A DNA stretch of 64,000 bases from Caldimonas brevitalea (lineage in GTDB: Bacteria > Pseudomonadota > Gammaproteobacteria > Burkholderiales > Burkholderiaceae_C). Positions 1 to 8,098 of the stretch are shown here, piece by piece. Location: positions 3,596,001-3,660,000 of the forward strand of contig NZ_CP011371.1 in assembly GCF_001017435.1 (NCBI RefSeq), given 5' to 3'. Below the pieces are notes generated by a model. The model was not told the origin of the DNA and ran no database searches. It saw nothing but the letters and a program-made list of their open reading frames with translations. The translations under genes and the position numbers were made by a program. Each line of letters starts with the position of its first letter. Within the stretch, counting starts at the first letter, position 1.

Positions 1-846
1 TACAACACCATCGTCTCGGTGTTGTCGCAGGTGGCGTCGCATGGCCGCGACTGGGCCCGCATCGCGGCAGAAGCCGACCAGCGCTCGACACGGCTGGCCG
101 GGCAAGGCGTGGCGCTGGACTACAAGGCCACCGACAAGACCCGCACCGTCGACTTCCGCGGTTATGCCTATACCCGCACGCCGTCCGACATCTCGGGTGC
201 CTTGATGACACGCTACGACGAGACCCGGCCGCAGATCTGGAAGCTGCCGCTGCGCGACGACGTGCAGCCGTCGCTCACCGTCAACGCGCCCGGCGCCGGC
301 TACCTGGTGCCGGCGGCGCACGCCCGCGCGATCGGCGAGAAACTGCGCCAGCACGGCGTCAGCTTCCGCGAGCTGTCGCGCCCCGCCGACGCGGTTGCGG
401 TGCAGGCGTTCCGCGCCGACAAGCGCACCTTTGGCGCGGACTCCAGCGAAGGCCACCAGCGCCTGACGGTCGAGGGCCGCTGGGCACCCGAGCAACGCCC
501 GCTCGGCGCCGGCGCGCTGTTCGTACCGATCGCCCAGCCCAAGGCGCGTTTGGTGATGGCCCTGCTCGAACCGCAGGCCCCCGACTCGTTGCTGGCCTGG
601 GGCGAGTTCAACACCGCGTTCGAGATGAAGGAATACATGGAGCCCTACGTCGCCGAAGAAGTCGCCCGCCAACAGCTGGCGGCGGACCCGGCGCTCGCGG
701 CCGAGTTCAAGCGCAAGCTTGAAACCGACGCCGAGTTCGCGAAGAACCCGGCGGCCCGTCTCGAGTTCTTCTACCGGCGCCACCCGTCCTGGGACGAGCG
801 CTTCAACCTGTACCCGGTGCTGCGGATCGAGACGCTGCCGCGCTGA
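1..846 (+). CDS. M14-family zinc carboxypeptidase, C-terminal part (cut by window start)
   Basis: The reading frame is open from the first base (Y-N-T-I-V-S-V) to TGA at 844-846, so 281 residues of the C-terminal part are visible and the start lies outside the window. The ending, with an FNLYPV segment close to the C-terminus, resembles bacterial M14 metallocarboxypeptidase-type proteins with a long C-terminal extension. The zinc ligands and catalytic glutamate of M14 would lie upstream and cannot be checked. It ends convergently with the lipoprotein gene on the other strand, 31 bases away. The family call rests on overall likeness and is moderate. Confidence 0.6.
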   Translation, partial: YNTIVSVLSQVASHGRDWARIAAEADQRSTRLAGQGVALDYKATDKTRTVDFRGYAYTRTPSDISGALMTRYDETRPQIWKLPLRDDVQPSLTVNAPGAGYLVPAAHARAIGEKLRQHGVSFRELSRPADAVAVQAFRADKRTFGADSSEGHQRLTVEGRWAPEQRPLGAGALFVPIAQPKARLVMALLEPQAPDSLLAWGEFNTAFEMKEYMEPYVAEEVARQQLAADPALAAEFKRKLETDAEFAKNPAARLEFFYRRHPSWDERFNLYPVLRIETLPR

Positions 847-877
847 AGCTAGTGGCGCCGGAAGAGCCGCGGGCAAC

Positions 878-2017
878 TCAGTTGCCAGTTCGCTCCGGCG
901 TCGCTGCCCGGGCGTGTTCGGCACCGGCCTTCCCCACCGCCATCTGGCGCCACCAGTCCCAGCCCAACCGCGGTGCGTGCAGCGCGAGGCCTTCGCCCAT
1001 TTGAGGCGTCGCCAGGGCAACACCCTGCGCTTGCGCCAATGCCGTGATGCGCTCGAGCGGGTCGTCCCAGGTGTGCAGCGCGAGGTCGAAGGTGCCGTTG
1101 TGCACCGGCAGCAGCACCTTGCCCCGCAGGTCGAGGTGGGCCTGCAGCGTCTGCTCGGGCTGCATGTGCACATCGGGCCATTGCACGTCGTAGGCGCCCG
1201 TCTCGAGAAAGGTGACGTCGAAGGGTCCGTAGCGCTCGCCGATGCGGCGGAAGTCGGCGTGGTAGCCGGTGTCGCCGCTGAAGAAGAGCCGCAGGCCGCC
1301 GCCGAGGATGACCCACGACGCCCACAAGGTGCGGTTGCGGTCGTTGAGCGCGCGCCCGGAGAAATGCTGTGCGGGTGTCGCGACGAGTTCGACGCCCCCG
1401 AGCGACGTCGACTGCCACCAGTCGAGCTGCTGTACCTTCGCCGCGTCCACACCCCAGTCGACCAGCCGGTCGCCGACGCCCAGGGGCGTGACGAAGCGGG
1501 CCACCTTGGGCGCCAGTTGCAAGATCGCCGCGTGGTCGAGGTGATCGTAATGGTCGTGCGAGAGGATCACCGCCTCGATCGGTGGCAGCTGGTCGATCTC
1601 GATGGGCGGCGCGTGAAAGCGTTTCGGCCCCACCCACTGGAGCGGTGAGGCGCGCTCCGAGAACACCGGGTCGGTCAGCCAGAAGCGGCCGTCGAGCTTC
1701 AACAGCAGCGTCGAATGGCCCAGGCGGTACAAGCTGCCGTCCGAGGCGGCCAGCAATTGCGCAGTGGTGAGCGAGCGGACCGGAACCGGCTGTGCCGGCA
1801 CGGTGCCGGCCGGCTTGTCGAACGCAAAGCGCCACATGATCTCGAGGTTCTTTAGCAAGCCCGTCGGTTCATGGTTCACGACGTTGTGAAAGCGGCCGTC
1901 TCGCTGCTGCGGCGAGGCGGCATGGCGAGGCTCGACCGTGCTGCAAGAGCAAAGCGTCAGATAGGCCATGGTGCTGAGGACTCCGATGAGGGCCAGGCGG
2001 CGAAGGAAAGTAGGCAT
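878..2017 (-). CDS. NAPE-PLD-like metallo-beta-lactamase-fold lipoprotein
   Basis: A 379-residue metallo-beta-lactamase-fold hydrolase of the N-acyl-phosphatidylethanolamine phospholipase D group. The metal-binding HDHYDH is at residues 154-159. Later ligands are the FSGDTGYH segment and a His in PVHNGTF. The N-terminus is a lipoprotein signal with lipobox L-C-S-C25, so the protein is probably anchored in the envelope. The start at 2017 is preferred because GGAG lies about 9 bases upstream; an in-frame start 8 codons earlier has no better site. Bacterial members act on membrane lipids or other phosphoesters, and the substrate here is unknown. Confidence 0.85.
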   Translation of the reverse strand: MPTFLRRLALIGVLSTMAYLTLCSCSTVEPRHAASPQQRDGRFHNVVNHEPTGLLKNLEIMWRFAFDKPAGTVPAQPVPVRSLTTAQLLAASDGSLYRLGHSTLLLKLDGRFWLTDPVFSERASPLQWVGPKRFHAPPIEIDQLPPIEAVILSHDHYDHLDHAAILQLAPKVARFVTPLGVGDRLVDWGVDAAKVQQLDWWQSTSLGGVELVATPAQHFSGRALNDRNRTLWASWVILGGGLRLFFSGDTGYHADFRRIGERYGPFDVTFLETGAYDVQWPDVHMQPEQTLQAHLDLRGKVLLPVHNGTFDLALHTWDDPLERITALAQAQGVALATPQMGEGLALHAPRLGWDWWRQMAVGKAGAEHARAATPERTGN

Positions 2018-2127
2018 GAGGTTGTGCTCCGACCCGCGCACGGTACCGGCGCGTTTTTAGGATGAAATAAGTCGGCCGCGGTTGCGGTCGAGCCACGCCG
2101 CCCGTCCGGCCCTGCCCTCGCTCTCGC

Positions 2128-2168
2128 TTGACATGCCCGACTCGCCCACCCTAAAGTGATATCACTTT
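2128..2168 (+). promoter_or_regulatory. Promoter with a 16-bp perfect palindrome upstream of the SPFH gene
   Basis: TTGACA (2128-2133) is a consensus -35. TAAAGT (2152-2157) is a plausible -10 after an 18-base spacer. A perfect palindrome, AAAGTGATATCACTTT (2153-2168), overlaps that -10 and ends 22 bases before the SPFH start codon. Such a position fits a repressor operator. The regulator is not identified; the ribbon-helix-helix protein encoded two genes downstream is one candidate. Confidence 0.6.
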
Positions 2169-2190
2169 GACATCAGACGAGGAGCGATTC

Positions 2191-3081
2191 ATGGACAAGC
2201 AAGCGGCTCAGGAGCGCGTGGCGCACACGGCCAGCGGTTTCCTATATCTCCTCATCGGCTTCGCCGCCCTCGTCCTGGCAGGACTGCTCGTCTGGGCGCG
2301 CCCGGGCGGAGCCACGTTGGGGCTCGCCTTGCTGTGTGTCGTCGGCACCATCTGGTGCGTCGCGGGTCTCTACGTGCTGCAGCCGAACCAGGCCGCGGTC
2401 ATGACCTTTTTCGGCAGCTACCGCGGCACCGACCGCCATGACGGCTTGCGCTGGGCCAATCCCTTCTATGCCAAGTCGCGGCTGTCGGTGCGGGCGCGCA
2501 ACTTCAACAGCGAGAAGCTGAAGGTCAACGACCTGCGCGGCAATCCGATCGAGATCGCTGCGGCGATCGTCTGGAACGTGCAGGACACCGCACGCGCCAG
2601 CTTCGATGTCGAGAACTATGAAGCCTACGTCCTCACCCAGGCGGAGGCGGCCGTCCGGCACCTGGCCTCGAGCTATGCCTACGACAACCTCGACGACCAC
2701 GATCCGGCGGCCGAGCGCGAGATCACGTTGCGCTCCGGTACCGAGGAAGTCGGCGCGGCCCTGCGCCACGAGTTGCAGGCGCGGTTCGAGCAGGCCGGCA
2801 TCGTCGTGGTGGACGCCAAGCTCACCCACCTCGCCTACGCGCCCGAGATCGCCGGCACGATGCTGCGCCGTCAGCAGGCGGAAGCCGTCGTGGCGGCGCG
2901 CAGCAAGATCGTGCAGGGGGCCGTCGGCATGGTCGAGCTCGCGCTGCGCGGCCTCACCGAGCGAGGTGTCATCGAACTCGACGACGAGCGCAAGGCCGCG
3001 ATGGTGAGCAACTTGCTCGTCGTGCTGTGTTCCGACCACGATGCGACGCCGGTGGTCAACACCGGCACGCTCTACAACTGA
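2191..3081 (+). CDS. SPFH/band-7 domain membrane protein
   Basis: A 296-residue protein with two closely spaced hydrophobic segments near the N-terminus (about residues 14-35 and 42-62), then an SPFH/band-7 domain. The domain begins at the LQPNQAAV segment, which is typical of prohibitin/stomatin-like proteins. The C-terminal part is helical with an Arg/Ala-rich RRQQAEAVVAAR stretch. SPFH proteins oligomerise on membranes and organise membrane microdomains or protease complexes. The start at 2191 follows GAGGAG with correct spacing. A small ribbon-helix-helix gene follows after 16 bases and is probably co-transcribed. A palindrome overlaps the promoter. Confidence 0.85.
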   Translation: MDKQAAQERVAHTASGFLYLLIGFAALVLAGLLVWARPGGATLGLALLCVVGTIWCVAGLYVLQPNQAAVMTFFGSYRGTDRHDGLRWANPFYAKSRLSVRARNFNSEKLKVNDLRGNPIEIAAAIVWNVQDTARASFDVENYEAYVLTQAEAAVRHLASSYAYDNLDDHDPAAEREITLRSGTEEVGAALRHELQARFEQAGIVVVDAKLTHLAYAPEIAGTMLRRQQAEAVVAARSKIVQGAVGMVELALRGLTERGVIELDDERKAAMVSNLLVVLCSDHDATPVVNTGTLYN

Positions 3082-3097
3082 GGACTCGGTCCGCACG

Positions 3098-3283
3098 ATG
3101 GCCAGCCCCGGCAAGAAGTCATTCCTGTTGCGCATAGATCCCGCCCTGTGGGCCGAGATCGAGCGCCTGGCCGCGGCCGAGTTGCGCAGCGCGAACGCGC
3201 AGGTGGAGTACCTGTTGCGCGAGGCCCTGAAGGAGCGGTTGGGCCGCAACAAGCACCGGCCCACGCCGCCGGAGAAGAAGTAG
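3098..3283 (+). CDS. Small ribbon-helix-helix (Arc-type) DNA-binding protein
   Basis: A 61-residue basic protein. The short strand KKSFLLRID followed by two helices (PALWAEIERLAAAELRSAN / AQVEYLLREALKERL) is the layout of Arc/MetJ ribbon-helix-helix proteins, and the strand would contact DNA. It lies 16 bases after the SPFH gene; this pairing of SPFH and small Arc-like proteins recurs in bacteria. It could autoregulate the operon through the palindrome at 2153-2168, which is inference. An in-frame extension to 3041 overlaps the SPFH gene and looks spurious. No toxin partner is visible. Confidence 0.78.
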   Translation: MASPGKKSFLLRIDPALWAEIERLAAAELRSANAQVEYLLREALKERLGRNKHRPTPPEKK

Positions 3284-3659
3284 CGACCTCGGCGTCGTAA
3301 CGGCGTGCGGCCCCGCCGCCGGTGCGCACGCAAGACCTCGCCGGCCGACACTGCTGGCAATCCACCAGAGCCTGTCGACCGCATGCTGCCTCTTCAGCAT
3401 CGGATGCCTCATCGGTTCGCGTTGAAGCTCGATGCTCGGACGCGCGTCCCGGCACGCCCTCTGCTTTTCGGGGTCGCCCTTCCACCACGAGCGAACCCGA
3501 TGCCTCCACACCGCCCTTCAGCACCGCAAGCCATGGCTGATGGCCGGGCAGCCCGGACTGGCACTGGTCGGCCGGCGCCGCTGGCAGCGTGAGGCGGCGC
3601 CACCACGCAGCGGCCTCGATCAGCGCCTGCTGCGTCCACTCCCACCCAAGTAATTTCAG
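3284..3659. other. Intergenic stretch without a supported gene
   Basis: 376 bases between the ribbon-helix-helix gene and the thymidylate-kinase-like gene. Several frames are open here only because of high GC. None has a convincing start, ribosome site or recognisable product. No terminator with a T-tract and no recognisable mobile-element remnant was seen. Confidence 0.5.
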
Positions 3660-4325
3660 ATGACACGCAATCCACTGACCCCGGATGCGCTCGACCCGGT
3701 GTTTGCGCCGCCGCATGACCTTCCCGGCACGCTGATCTCCATCGTGGGATTCGACGGCTCCGGCAAGACGACCCAGATCACCGCGCTGGCCGAGCGCTTC
3801 CGCGCCGAAGGCCGCACGGTGGTGGAAACGCGGCAGCCGACCGACTGGTATCGCAACGAGGCCGCCGTCCAGCACTTCCATGAAGAGGGAGGCTCCCGGG
3901 AGCGCGCCCGCATCCTGGCCTTGTTTGCCGCCGCCGACCGCCATCGCCATGTGCAGGAAGTCATCCTGCCCGCGCTGCGGCGCGGCGCCGTCGTGATTTG
4001 CGACCGCTATGTCTATGCCACCTTCGGCGTCTTCATCCACCGCGGTGTGGACCCGGCGTTTCTGGTCACCCTCAATCAAGGTGTCCCCCGGCCGGACTTC
4101 GCCTTCTTCCTCGACCTGCCGACCGCGAGCTTGATCGAGCGGCTGCGCAGCCGGGACGGCGACAAGCTCAAGTTCGAAGAACGGTCGCCGGAGCGCATCG
4201 AGGCCATTGTGTCGATCTACCGGGGCATGGCGGGGCAACTTATCCGGGTCGACGGAGCACAGTCGCGAGAGGCGGTGACCGCCGCCCTCTGGTCTCACTG
4301 CCACGCGCAGGTGACGGCGGGATGA
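3660..4325 (+). CDS. Thymidylate kinase-like P-loop nucleotide kinase
   Basis: A 221-residue P-loop kinase of the thymidylate kinase family, which phosphorylates dTMP or a related nucleoside monophosphate with ATP. The P-loop is GFDGSGKTT at about residues 30-38. A D-R-Y motif sits at 115-117, where Tmk proteins carry their DRY/F substrate-binding motif. A basic lid-like helix with Arg residues lies around 160-170. It stands alone rather than beside holB, where the housekeeping tmk usually sits, so it may be a paralogue with a different substrate. A TTTCAG run precedes the ATG, and no strong ribosome site is visible. Confidence 0.72.
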   Translation: MTRNPLTPDALDPVFAPPHDLPGTLISIVGFDGSGKTTQITALAERFRAEGRTVVETRQPTDWYRNEAAVQHFHEEGGSRERARILALFAAADRHRHVQEVILPALRRGAVVICDRYVYATFGVFIHRGVDPAFLVTLNQGVPRPDFAFFLDLPTASLIERLRSRDGDKLKFEERSPERIEAIVSIYRGMAGQLIRVDGAQSREAVTAALWSHCHAQVTAG

Positions 4326-4364
4326 GCGAGAGCCTGGCCCGCCAGCCCCGGCAGCGACCGGGAA

Positions 4365-4379
4365 TCACCACTTCAGTGC
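4365..4379 (+). promoter_or_regulatory. Candidate NtrC-type enhancer site
   Basis: TCACC-N5-AGTGC approximates the NtrC palindrome GCACC-N5-GGTGC with one mismatch per arm. It lies about 83 bases upstream of the -24 element of the sigma-54 promoter, a usual distance for an enhancer. A further half-site TTGCACC is at 4405-4411. This is suggestive, not proven. Confidence 0.4.
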
Positions 4380-4461
4380 TCTTTCGGAGCGGCTTTCGCA
4401 CGCCTTGCACCAAAAACAGACGTCATGGCAGCGCTCCCCCGTCTGGCGCCGCAGTCCCGAT

Positions 4462-4476
4462 TGGCACCCTTCTTGC
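4462..4476 (+). promoter_or_regulatory. Sigma-54 (RpoN) -24/-12 promoter of the guanidine operon
   Basis: TGGCAC-N5-TTGC with the invariant GG-N10-GC spacing matches the RpoN consensus exactly at its core positions. Transcription would start about 12 bases downstream of the -12 GC, near 4488. The leader therefore contains the complete guanidine-I riboswitch before the first gene at 4704. A sigma-54 promoter implies activation by an enhancer-binding protein, most likely NtrC under nitrogen limitation. Confidence 0.85.
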
Positions 4477-4525
4477 GAACCGGTGCTTCAACGAGAGGAG
4501 CGAACGGATCGCTTCTTGAAATGAG

Positions 4526-4646
4526 CGCTAGGGTTCCGGTCGCGGCTGCCGATGTTTCGGTCGCCGCGGCGCCTGGTCCAAGAGCGGTCGGCCTTCGGCG
4601 GCGGTTTACCGTCTGAGGCTCCACGGCGGGACAAAAGCCCGGGAGG
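4526..4646 (+). ncRNA. Guanidine-I (ykkC) riboswitch aptamer
   Basis: Three hallmark conserved blocks of the guanidine-I riboswitch are present in order: CTAGGGTTCCGGT (4528-4540), CTGGTCCAAGAGC in the middle (about 4573-4585), and ACGGCGGGACAAAAGCCC followed by GGGAGG (4623-4646). They are separated by GC-rich segments able to form helices. The class senses free guanidinium and switches on guanidine export or breakdown genes. Its place directly before a guanidine-assimilation operon agrees fully. This is the best evidence that the operon acts on guanidine rather than urea. Confidence 0.93.
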
Positions 4647-4681
4647 TTCACTTCGCGTGAAGAAGTGCCCTCTCGTGTTTT
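4641..4681 (+). terminator. Probable riboswitch-controlled terminator
   Basis: CACTTC (4649-4654) pairs with GAAGTG (4662-4667). Flanking GGGAGG and CCCTCTC can extend the stem imperfectly, and GTGTTTT follows. The 5' flank is the last conserved block of the aptamer, so aptamer folding and terminator formation would exclude each other. That is the usual ON-switch design. The T-tract is short (four T), so the attenuation strength is uncertain. Confidence 0.55.
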
Positions 4682-4703
4682 CGCAACCAGCCTGGAGCCC
4701 GTC

Positions 4704-5702
4704 ATGTCCCGATCCGCCTTGTCATTGCCCCGCCGCGCCGCCTGCGCCGCGCTGCTCGCCCTCGCCACCGCGACCTCTGCACTGACTTCGCTGCCGGCGG
4801 CGGCCGAGGTGAAGGTTGGCGTGTCGGACTGGCCAGGCTGGGTGGCCTGGTACATCGCCGAGCAAAAAGGCTATTTCAAAAAGCACGGCGCCGACGTCAA
4901 GCTGGTCTGGTTCGCCAACTACAGCGACTCGATCGCCGCGCTCTCGTCGGGCCAGCTCGACGCCAACTCGCAAACCCTGTCCGACACGCTGGGCCCGCTG
5001 GCCAAAGGCCTGCCACTGAAGGCCGTGCTGGTGAACGACAACTCGGCCGGCAACGACGCGCTGATGGTCGGGCCCAAGATCAAGTCCTTCGCCGACCTGA
5101 AGGGCAAGCGCATCGCGCTCGAGCAATACAGCGTGTCGCACTTCGTGCTGGCCACCGCACTGTCGAAAAACGGCTTGAAGCCCGGCGACGTGAAGATCGT
5201 CAACCTGTCGGCGGGTGATGCGGCGGCCGCCTTCCTGACCGGCCGGGTCGATGCCGCGGTGCTGTGGAACCCCTGGATTCACCAGATCCAGCAAAGCGGC
5301 AAGGGCCGGCCGCTGTTCACCTCGAAAGACATGCCGGGCCTGGTGCCTGACCTGCTGGTGGCGCAGGAGAAGTCGATCCAGGGCAAGCGCCGTGAGCTGG
5401 TCGGCATGATCAAGGCGTGGTTCGAGACCGAGAAGTTCATCCGCGAGCAGCCCGACGAAGCGGTGAAGATCATGTCCAAGGTGGTGTCGATGCCGCCGGG
5501 CGACTACAAGGTGTTCCTGCCCGGCACCCGCTTTTTCGGCGCGGACGCCAACAAGAGCGCCTTCGACGCGAAACACCCGCAATCGCTGGTCGGGGTGGCG
5601 CCCAGCATCGCGGCCTTCCTCGGCGAGCACAAGCTGATCCAGGGCAAGCCCGACATGACACGCGGCATCGACGCCTCGTTGCTGGCGGACGCGCTGAAGT
5701 GA
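4704..5702 (+). CDS. ABC transporter substrate-binding protein (NitT/TauT type) of the guanidine operon
   Basis: A 332-residue periplasmic binding protein of the NMT1/SsuA/TauA group. A signal peptide covers about residues 1-34, ending SLPAAAE. The mature start, VGVSDWPGWVAWYIAEQKGYF, and the LSSGQLDANS segment are typical of NitT/TauT binding proteins. It presents a small nitrogen compound to the permease and ATPase encoded next. The start at 4704 gives a clean signal peptide; an in-frame start at 4665 lies inside the riboswitch terminator. The first-gene position behind the guanidine-I riboswitch suggests guanidine as ligand, which is inference. Its stop overlaps the permease start. Confidence 0.9.
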   Translation: MSRSALSLPRRAACAALLALATATSALTSLPAAAEVKVGVSDWPGWVAWYIAEQKGYFKKHGADVKLVWFANYSDSIAALSSGQLDANSQTLSDTLGPLAKGLPLKAVLVNDNSAGNDALMVGPKIKSFADLKGKRIALEQYSVSHFVLATALSKNGLKPGDVKIVNLSAGDAAAAFLTGRVDAAVLWNPWIHQIQQSGKGRPLFTSKDMPGLVPDLLVAQEKSIQGKRRELVGMIKAWFETEKFIREQPDEAVKIMSKVVSMPPGDYKVFLPGTRFFGADANKSAFDAKHPQSLVGVAPSIAAFLGEHKLIQGKPDMTRGIDASLLADALK

Positions 5703-6484
5703 TGTGGGCGATCCGTCATCCGATCCCGCGGCGCCGCTACTGGCTGCTGGCGCTGGCGGGTTTCGTCGTCCCGTTGGGGCTGTGGTGGGGGTTGGCGGCC
5801 AGCGGCGGTGTCGATCCGGTGTTCCTGCCCGGGCCACGACAGGTCCTGGCCCGTGTCGGACTGTGGGCCAGCGAAGACGGCCTGCTGGGCGACGTCGGCA
5901 TCAGCGTCGGCCGCGTGGTGGCCGGCTGGGCCTTGTCCGCACTGGTGGCCTTGCCGCTCGGCCTGTTCATCGGCACCTGGCGCGCGGCGCAAGCCCTGCT
6001 CGAACCCTTGACCGACTTCGTCCGCTACATGCCGGCGGTGGCCTTCGTGCCGCTGGTGATGTTGTGGGTGGGCATCGACGAAGGCGCGAAGGTGGCGATC
6101 ATCTTCATCGGCACCTTCTTCCAGATGGTGTTAATGGTCGCCGAGGACACCCGCCGGGTGCCGATGGCGCAGATCGAGGCGGCCCAGACCATGGGCGCGA
6201 CGCGCCGCGAGATCGTCGAGAAGGTCATCGTGCCGTCGTCCAAGCCGGCGCTGCTCGACACCTTGCGCATCACGATGGGTTGGGCCTGGACCTATCTGGT
6301 GGTGGCCGAACTGGTCGCCGCCAACTCCGGGCTCGGGTTCGCCATCCTGAAGGCGCAACGTTTCCTGCAGACCGACAAGATCTTCGCCGGCATCTTGCTG
6401 ATCGGCCTGATCGGCCTGGTCATCGACCAGCTGTTCCGGCTGGCCCACCGGCTGGCCTTCCCCTATCTGCACGCGAGGCACTGA
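5702..6484 (+). CDS. ABC transporter permease (NitT/TauT type)
   Basis: A 260-residue inner-membrane permease of the SsuC/TauC family with about six membrane segments. The EAAXXXGA-type loop that docks the ATPase is visible as QIEAAQTMGATRREI in the middle of the protein. The ATG at 5702 overlaps the stop of the binding-protein gene (TGATG), so translation is coupled. A GTG three bases earlier is possible. It forms the channel for the substrate captured by the preceding gene product. Confidence 0.9.
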   Translation: MWAIRHPIPRRRYWLLALAGFVVPLGLWWGLAASGGVDPVFLPGPRQVLARVGLWASEDGLLGDVGISVGRVVAGWALSALVALPLGLFIGTWRAAQALLEPLTDFVRYMPAVAFVPLVMLWVGIDEGAKVAIIFIGTFFQMVLMVAEDTRRVPMAQIEAAQTMGATRREIVEKVIVPSSKPALLDTLRITMGWAWTYLVVAELVAANSGLGFAILKAQRFLQTDKIFAGILLIGLIGLVIDQLFRLAHRLAFPYLHARH

Positions 6485-6489
6485 ACATC

Positions 6490-7347
6490 ATGGCCCACCA
6501 CAAGATCGAATGCCGCGGCCTCTTCAAGCACTTCGGCGAAGGCCCTCGGCGGGTCACCGCGCTGCAGGACGTCGACCTGGCGATCGCCGACAACGAGTTC
6601 GTCACCCTGGTCGGCGCCTCGGGTTGCGGCAAGTCCACGCTGCTGCGCACGCTGGCCGGGCTGGAACAACGCAGCCAGGGCGAGGTGCTAGTCGACGGCC
6701 GGCCGGTGTTCGCACCGGGCCCCGAACGCGCGATGGTGTTCCAGCACTACAGCCTCTACCCCTGGCTGAGCGTGATCGGCAACATCAAGTTCAGCCGGCA
6801 GCTCGCATGGCAGGCGCGCGACCGCAGCAGTTCGGACGTCGAGGCCGCCGCTGGCCGCGCCGACGCGCTGTTGCGGCTGATGGGCTTGAGCGCGTCGGCA
6901 CAGGCCTACCCCAGCCAGCTGTCGGGCGGCATGCAGCAGCGCGTCGCGATTGCGCGGGCCCTGATGAGCCGCCCGCAAATCCTGCTGATGGACGAGCCCT
7001 TCGGCGCGCTCGACGCCCAGACGCGCGAGGTCATGCACGACCTGATCCTGCACGTGCACCGGCTCGAACGCACCACCGTGGTGTTCGTCACCCATGACGT
7101 CGAGGAAGCGCTCTACCTGGGGCACCGTGTGGTGCTGATGGCACCGCGCCCGGGCCGCGTCGACACGATCTACGAAGTGCCGCTGCCGGCGCGGCGCGAA
7201 CAGCGCATGAAGCTGGCGCCGGAGTTTCTGGCGCTCAAGGGCCGGATTCTCGAGCGCATCCGAGAAACCTCGGGCATGAAGACCGACCTGGAACAACTCG
7301 AACGTTTGACGCGCGCCGCAGAGGGCGCCAAGGAGAGCACCACGTGA
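6490..7347 (+). CDS. ABC transporter ATP-binding protein (NitT/TauT type)
   Basis: A 285-residue ATPase. Walker A is GASGCGKST at 42-50, signature LSGGMQQ at 144-150, Walker B ILLMDEP at 164-170, and a switch His in VFVTHD. It powers import by the adjacent permease. Five bases separate it from the permease gene, and its last codons overlap the GTG start of the next gene. The C-terminal tail beyond the ATPase core is common in NitT/TauT ATPases. Confidence 0.92.
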   Translation: MAHHKIECRGLFKHFGEGPRRVTALQDVDLAIADNEFVTLVGASGCGKSTLLRTLAGLEQRSQGEVLVDGRPVFAPGPERAMVFQHYSLYPWLSVIGNIKFSRQLAWQARDRSSSDVEAAAGRADALLRLMGLSASAQAYPSQLSGGMQQRVAIARALMSRPQILLMDEPFGALDAQTREVMHDLILHVHRLERTTVVFVTHDVEEALYLGHRVVLMAPRPGRVDTIYEVPLPARREQRMKLAPEFLALKGRILERIRETSGMKTDLEQLERLTRAAEGAKESTT

Positions 7348-8081
7348 CGACACTGAAGCCCATTGCCGCCGACCGACTGCTGTTGGAAGAACTGGTGCCC
7401 GGCGGCCACCACTGGTCGGGCCTGTTGCGCCGCGGCAGCGTGCTGCGCCTGACGGACCTGCAAGGCGGCGCGAACGTCTCGACGCTGTTCTATCACCACG
7501 ATGAAAAGCTCGAACGCTACAACATGCCCGACACGCTGAAGGCGCAGCACACTGCTTACCTCACCGCCGGCCACACCTGCCATTCGGACATGGGGCGCGT
7601 GTTGTGCTCCATCGTCGCCGACAGCGTTGGCTGGCACGACACCTGGTGCGGTGCCGTCGATGCCGAACAGGTGCGCGCGAAATACGGCGACACCAGCTTC
7701 CAGCAGCAGCGCAACGACATGTACCGCAATGGCCGCGACGGCCTGTTGGTCGAGCTGGGCAAGTGGGGCCTGGGCAAGCGCGACCTGGTCGCCAACGTCA
7801 ACTTCTTCAGCAAGGCGGTGTGCGACGAGACCGGTGGCTTGCGTTTTGTCGAAGGCCACAGCCGCGCCGGCGATGCAGTGGAGCTGCGCTTCGAGATGAA
7901 CACGCTCGTCGTGCTGTCCACCGCGCCCCACCCGCTCGACCCCAAGCCCCGCTACGCCCCGGCCGGCGTGCGGTTGTCGGCCTGGCGCGGCGACCCGGTG
8001 ACGGCCGACGATGCCTGCCGCACCCGTTGCCCGCAGAACGGCCGAGCCTTCGCCAACACCGAACGTTTTTATGCCGTCTGA
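7344..8081 (+). CDS. DUF1989 protein, urea carboxylase-associated protein 1 (carboxyguanidine deiminase subunit)
   Basis: A 245-residue DUF1989 protein, long annotated as urea amidolyase-associated protein. Established work shows that the paired DUF1989 proteins of these operons (CgdA/CgdB) form a carboxyguanidine deiminase, converting carboxyguanidine to allophanate and ammonia. Conserved features include the [15 protein letters not shown] start region, the [13 protein letters not shown] block shared with the next gene, and a C-x3-C pair (CRTRC) near the C-terminus. The GTG start overlaps the ATPase stop by four bases. The second subunit follows after 17 bases. Confidence 0.88.
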   Translation: MTTLKPIAADRLLLEELVPGGHHWSGLLRRGSVLRLTDLQGGANVSTLFYHHDEKLERYNMPDTLKAQHTAYLTAGHTCHSDMGRVLCSIVADSVGWHDTWCGAVDAEQVRAKYGDTSFQQQRNDMYRNGRDGLLVELGKWGLGKRDLVANVNFFSKAVCDETGGLRFVEGHSRAGDAVELRFEMNTLVVLSTAPHPLDPKPRYAPAGVRLSAWRGDPVTADDACRTRCPQNGRAFANTERFYAV

Positions 8082-8098
8082 CGGACGGTGAGAGCGAC

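Noticed and set aside
849..1835. A 328-codon minus-strand frame
   Set aside because: Overlaps the NAPE-PLD-like gene in another frame; composition is Arg/Ala-rich with no motif.
2242..3384. A 380-codon minus-strand frame opposite the SPFH gene
   Set aside because: The sense frame has a clear SPFH domain, promoter and ribosome site; the antisense product has none of these.
3284..3659. Suspected transposase or intron remnant between the ribbon-helix-helix and kinase genes
   Set aside because: Several frames are open, but no transposase motif, terminal repeat or target duplication could be seen.
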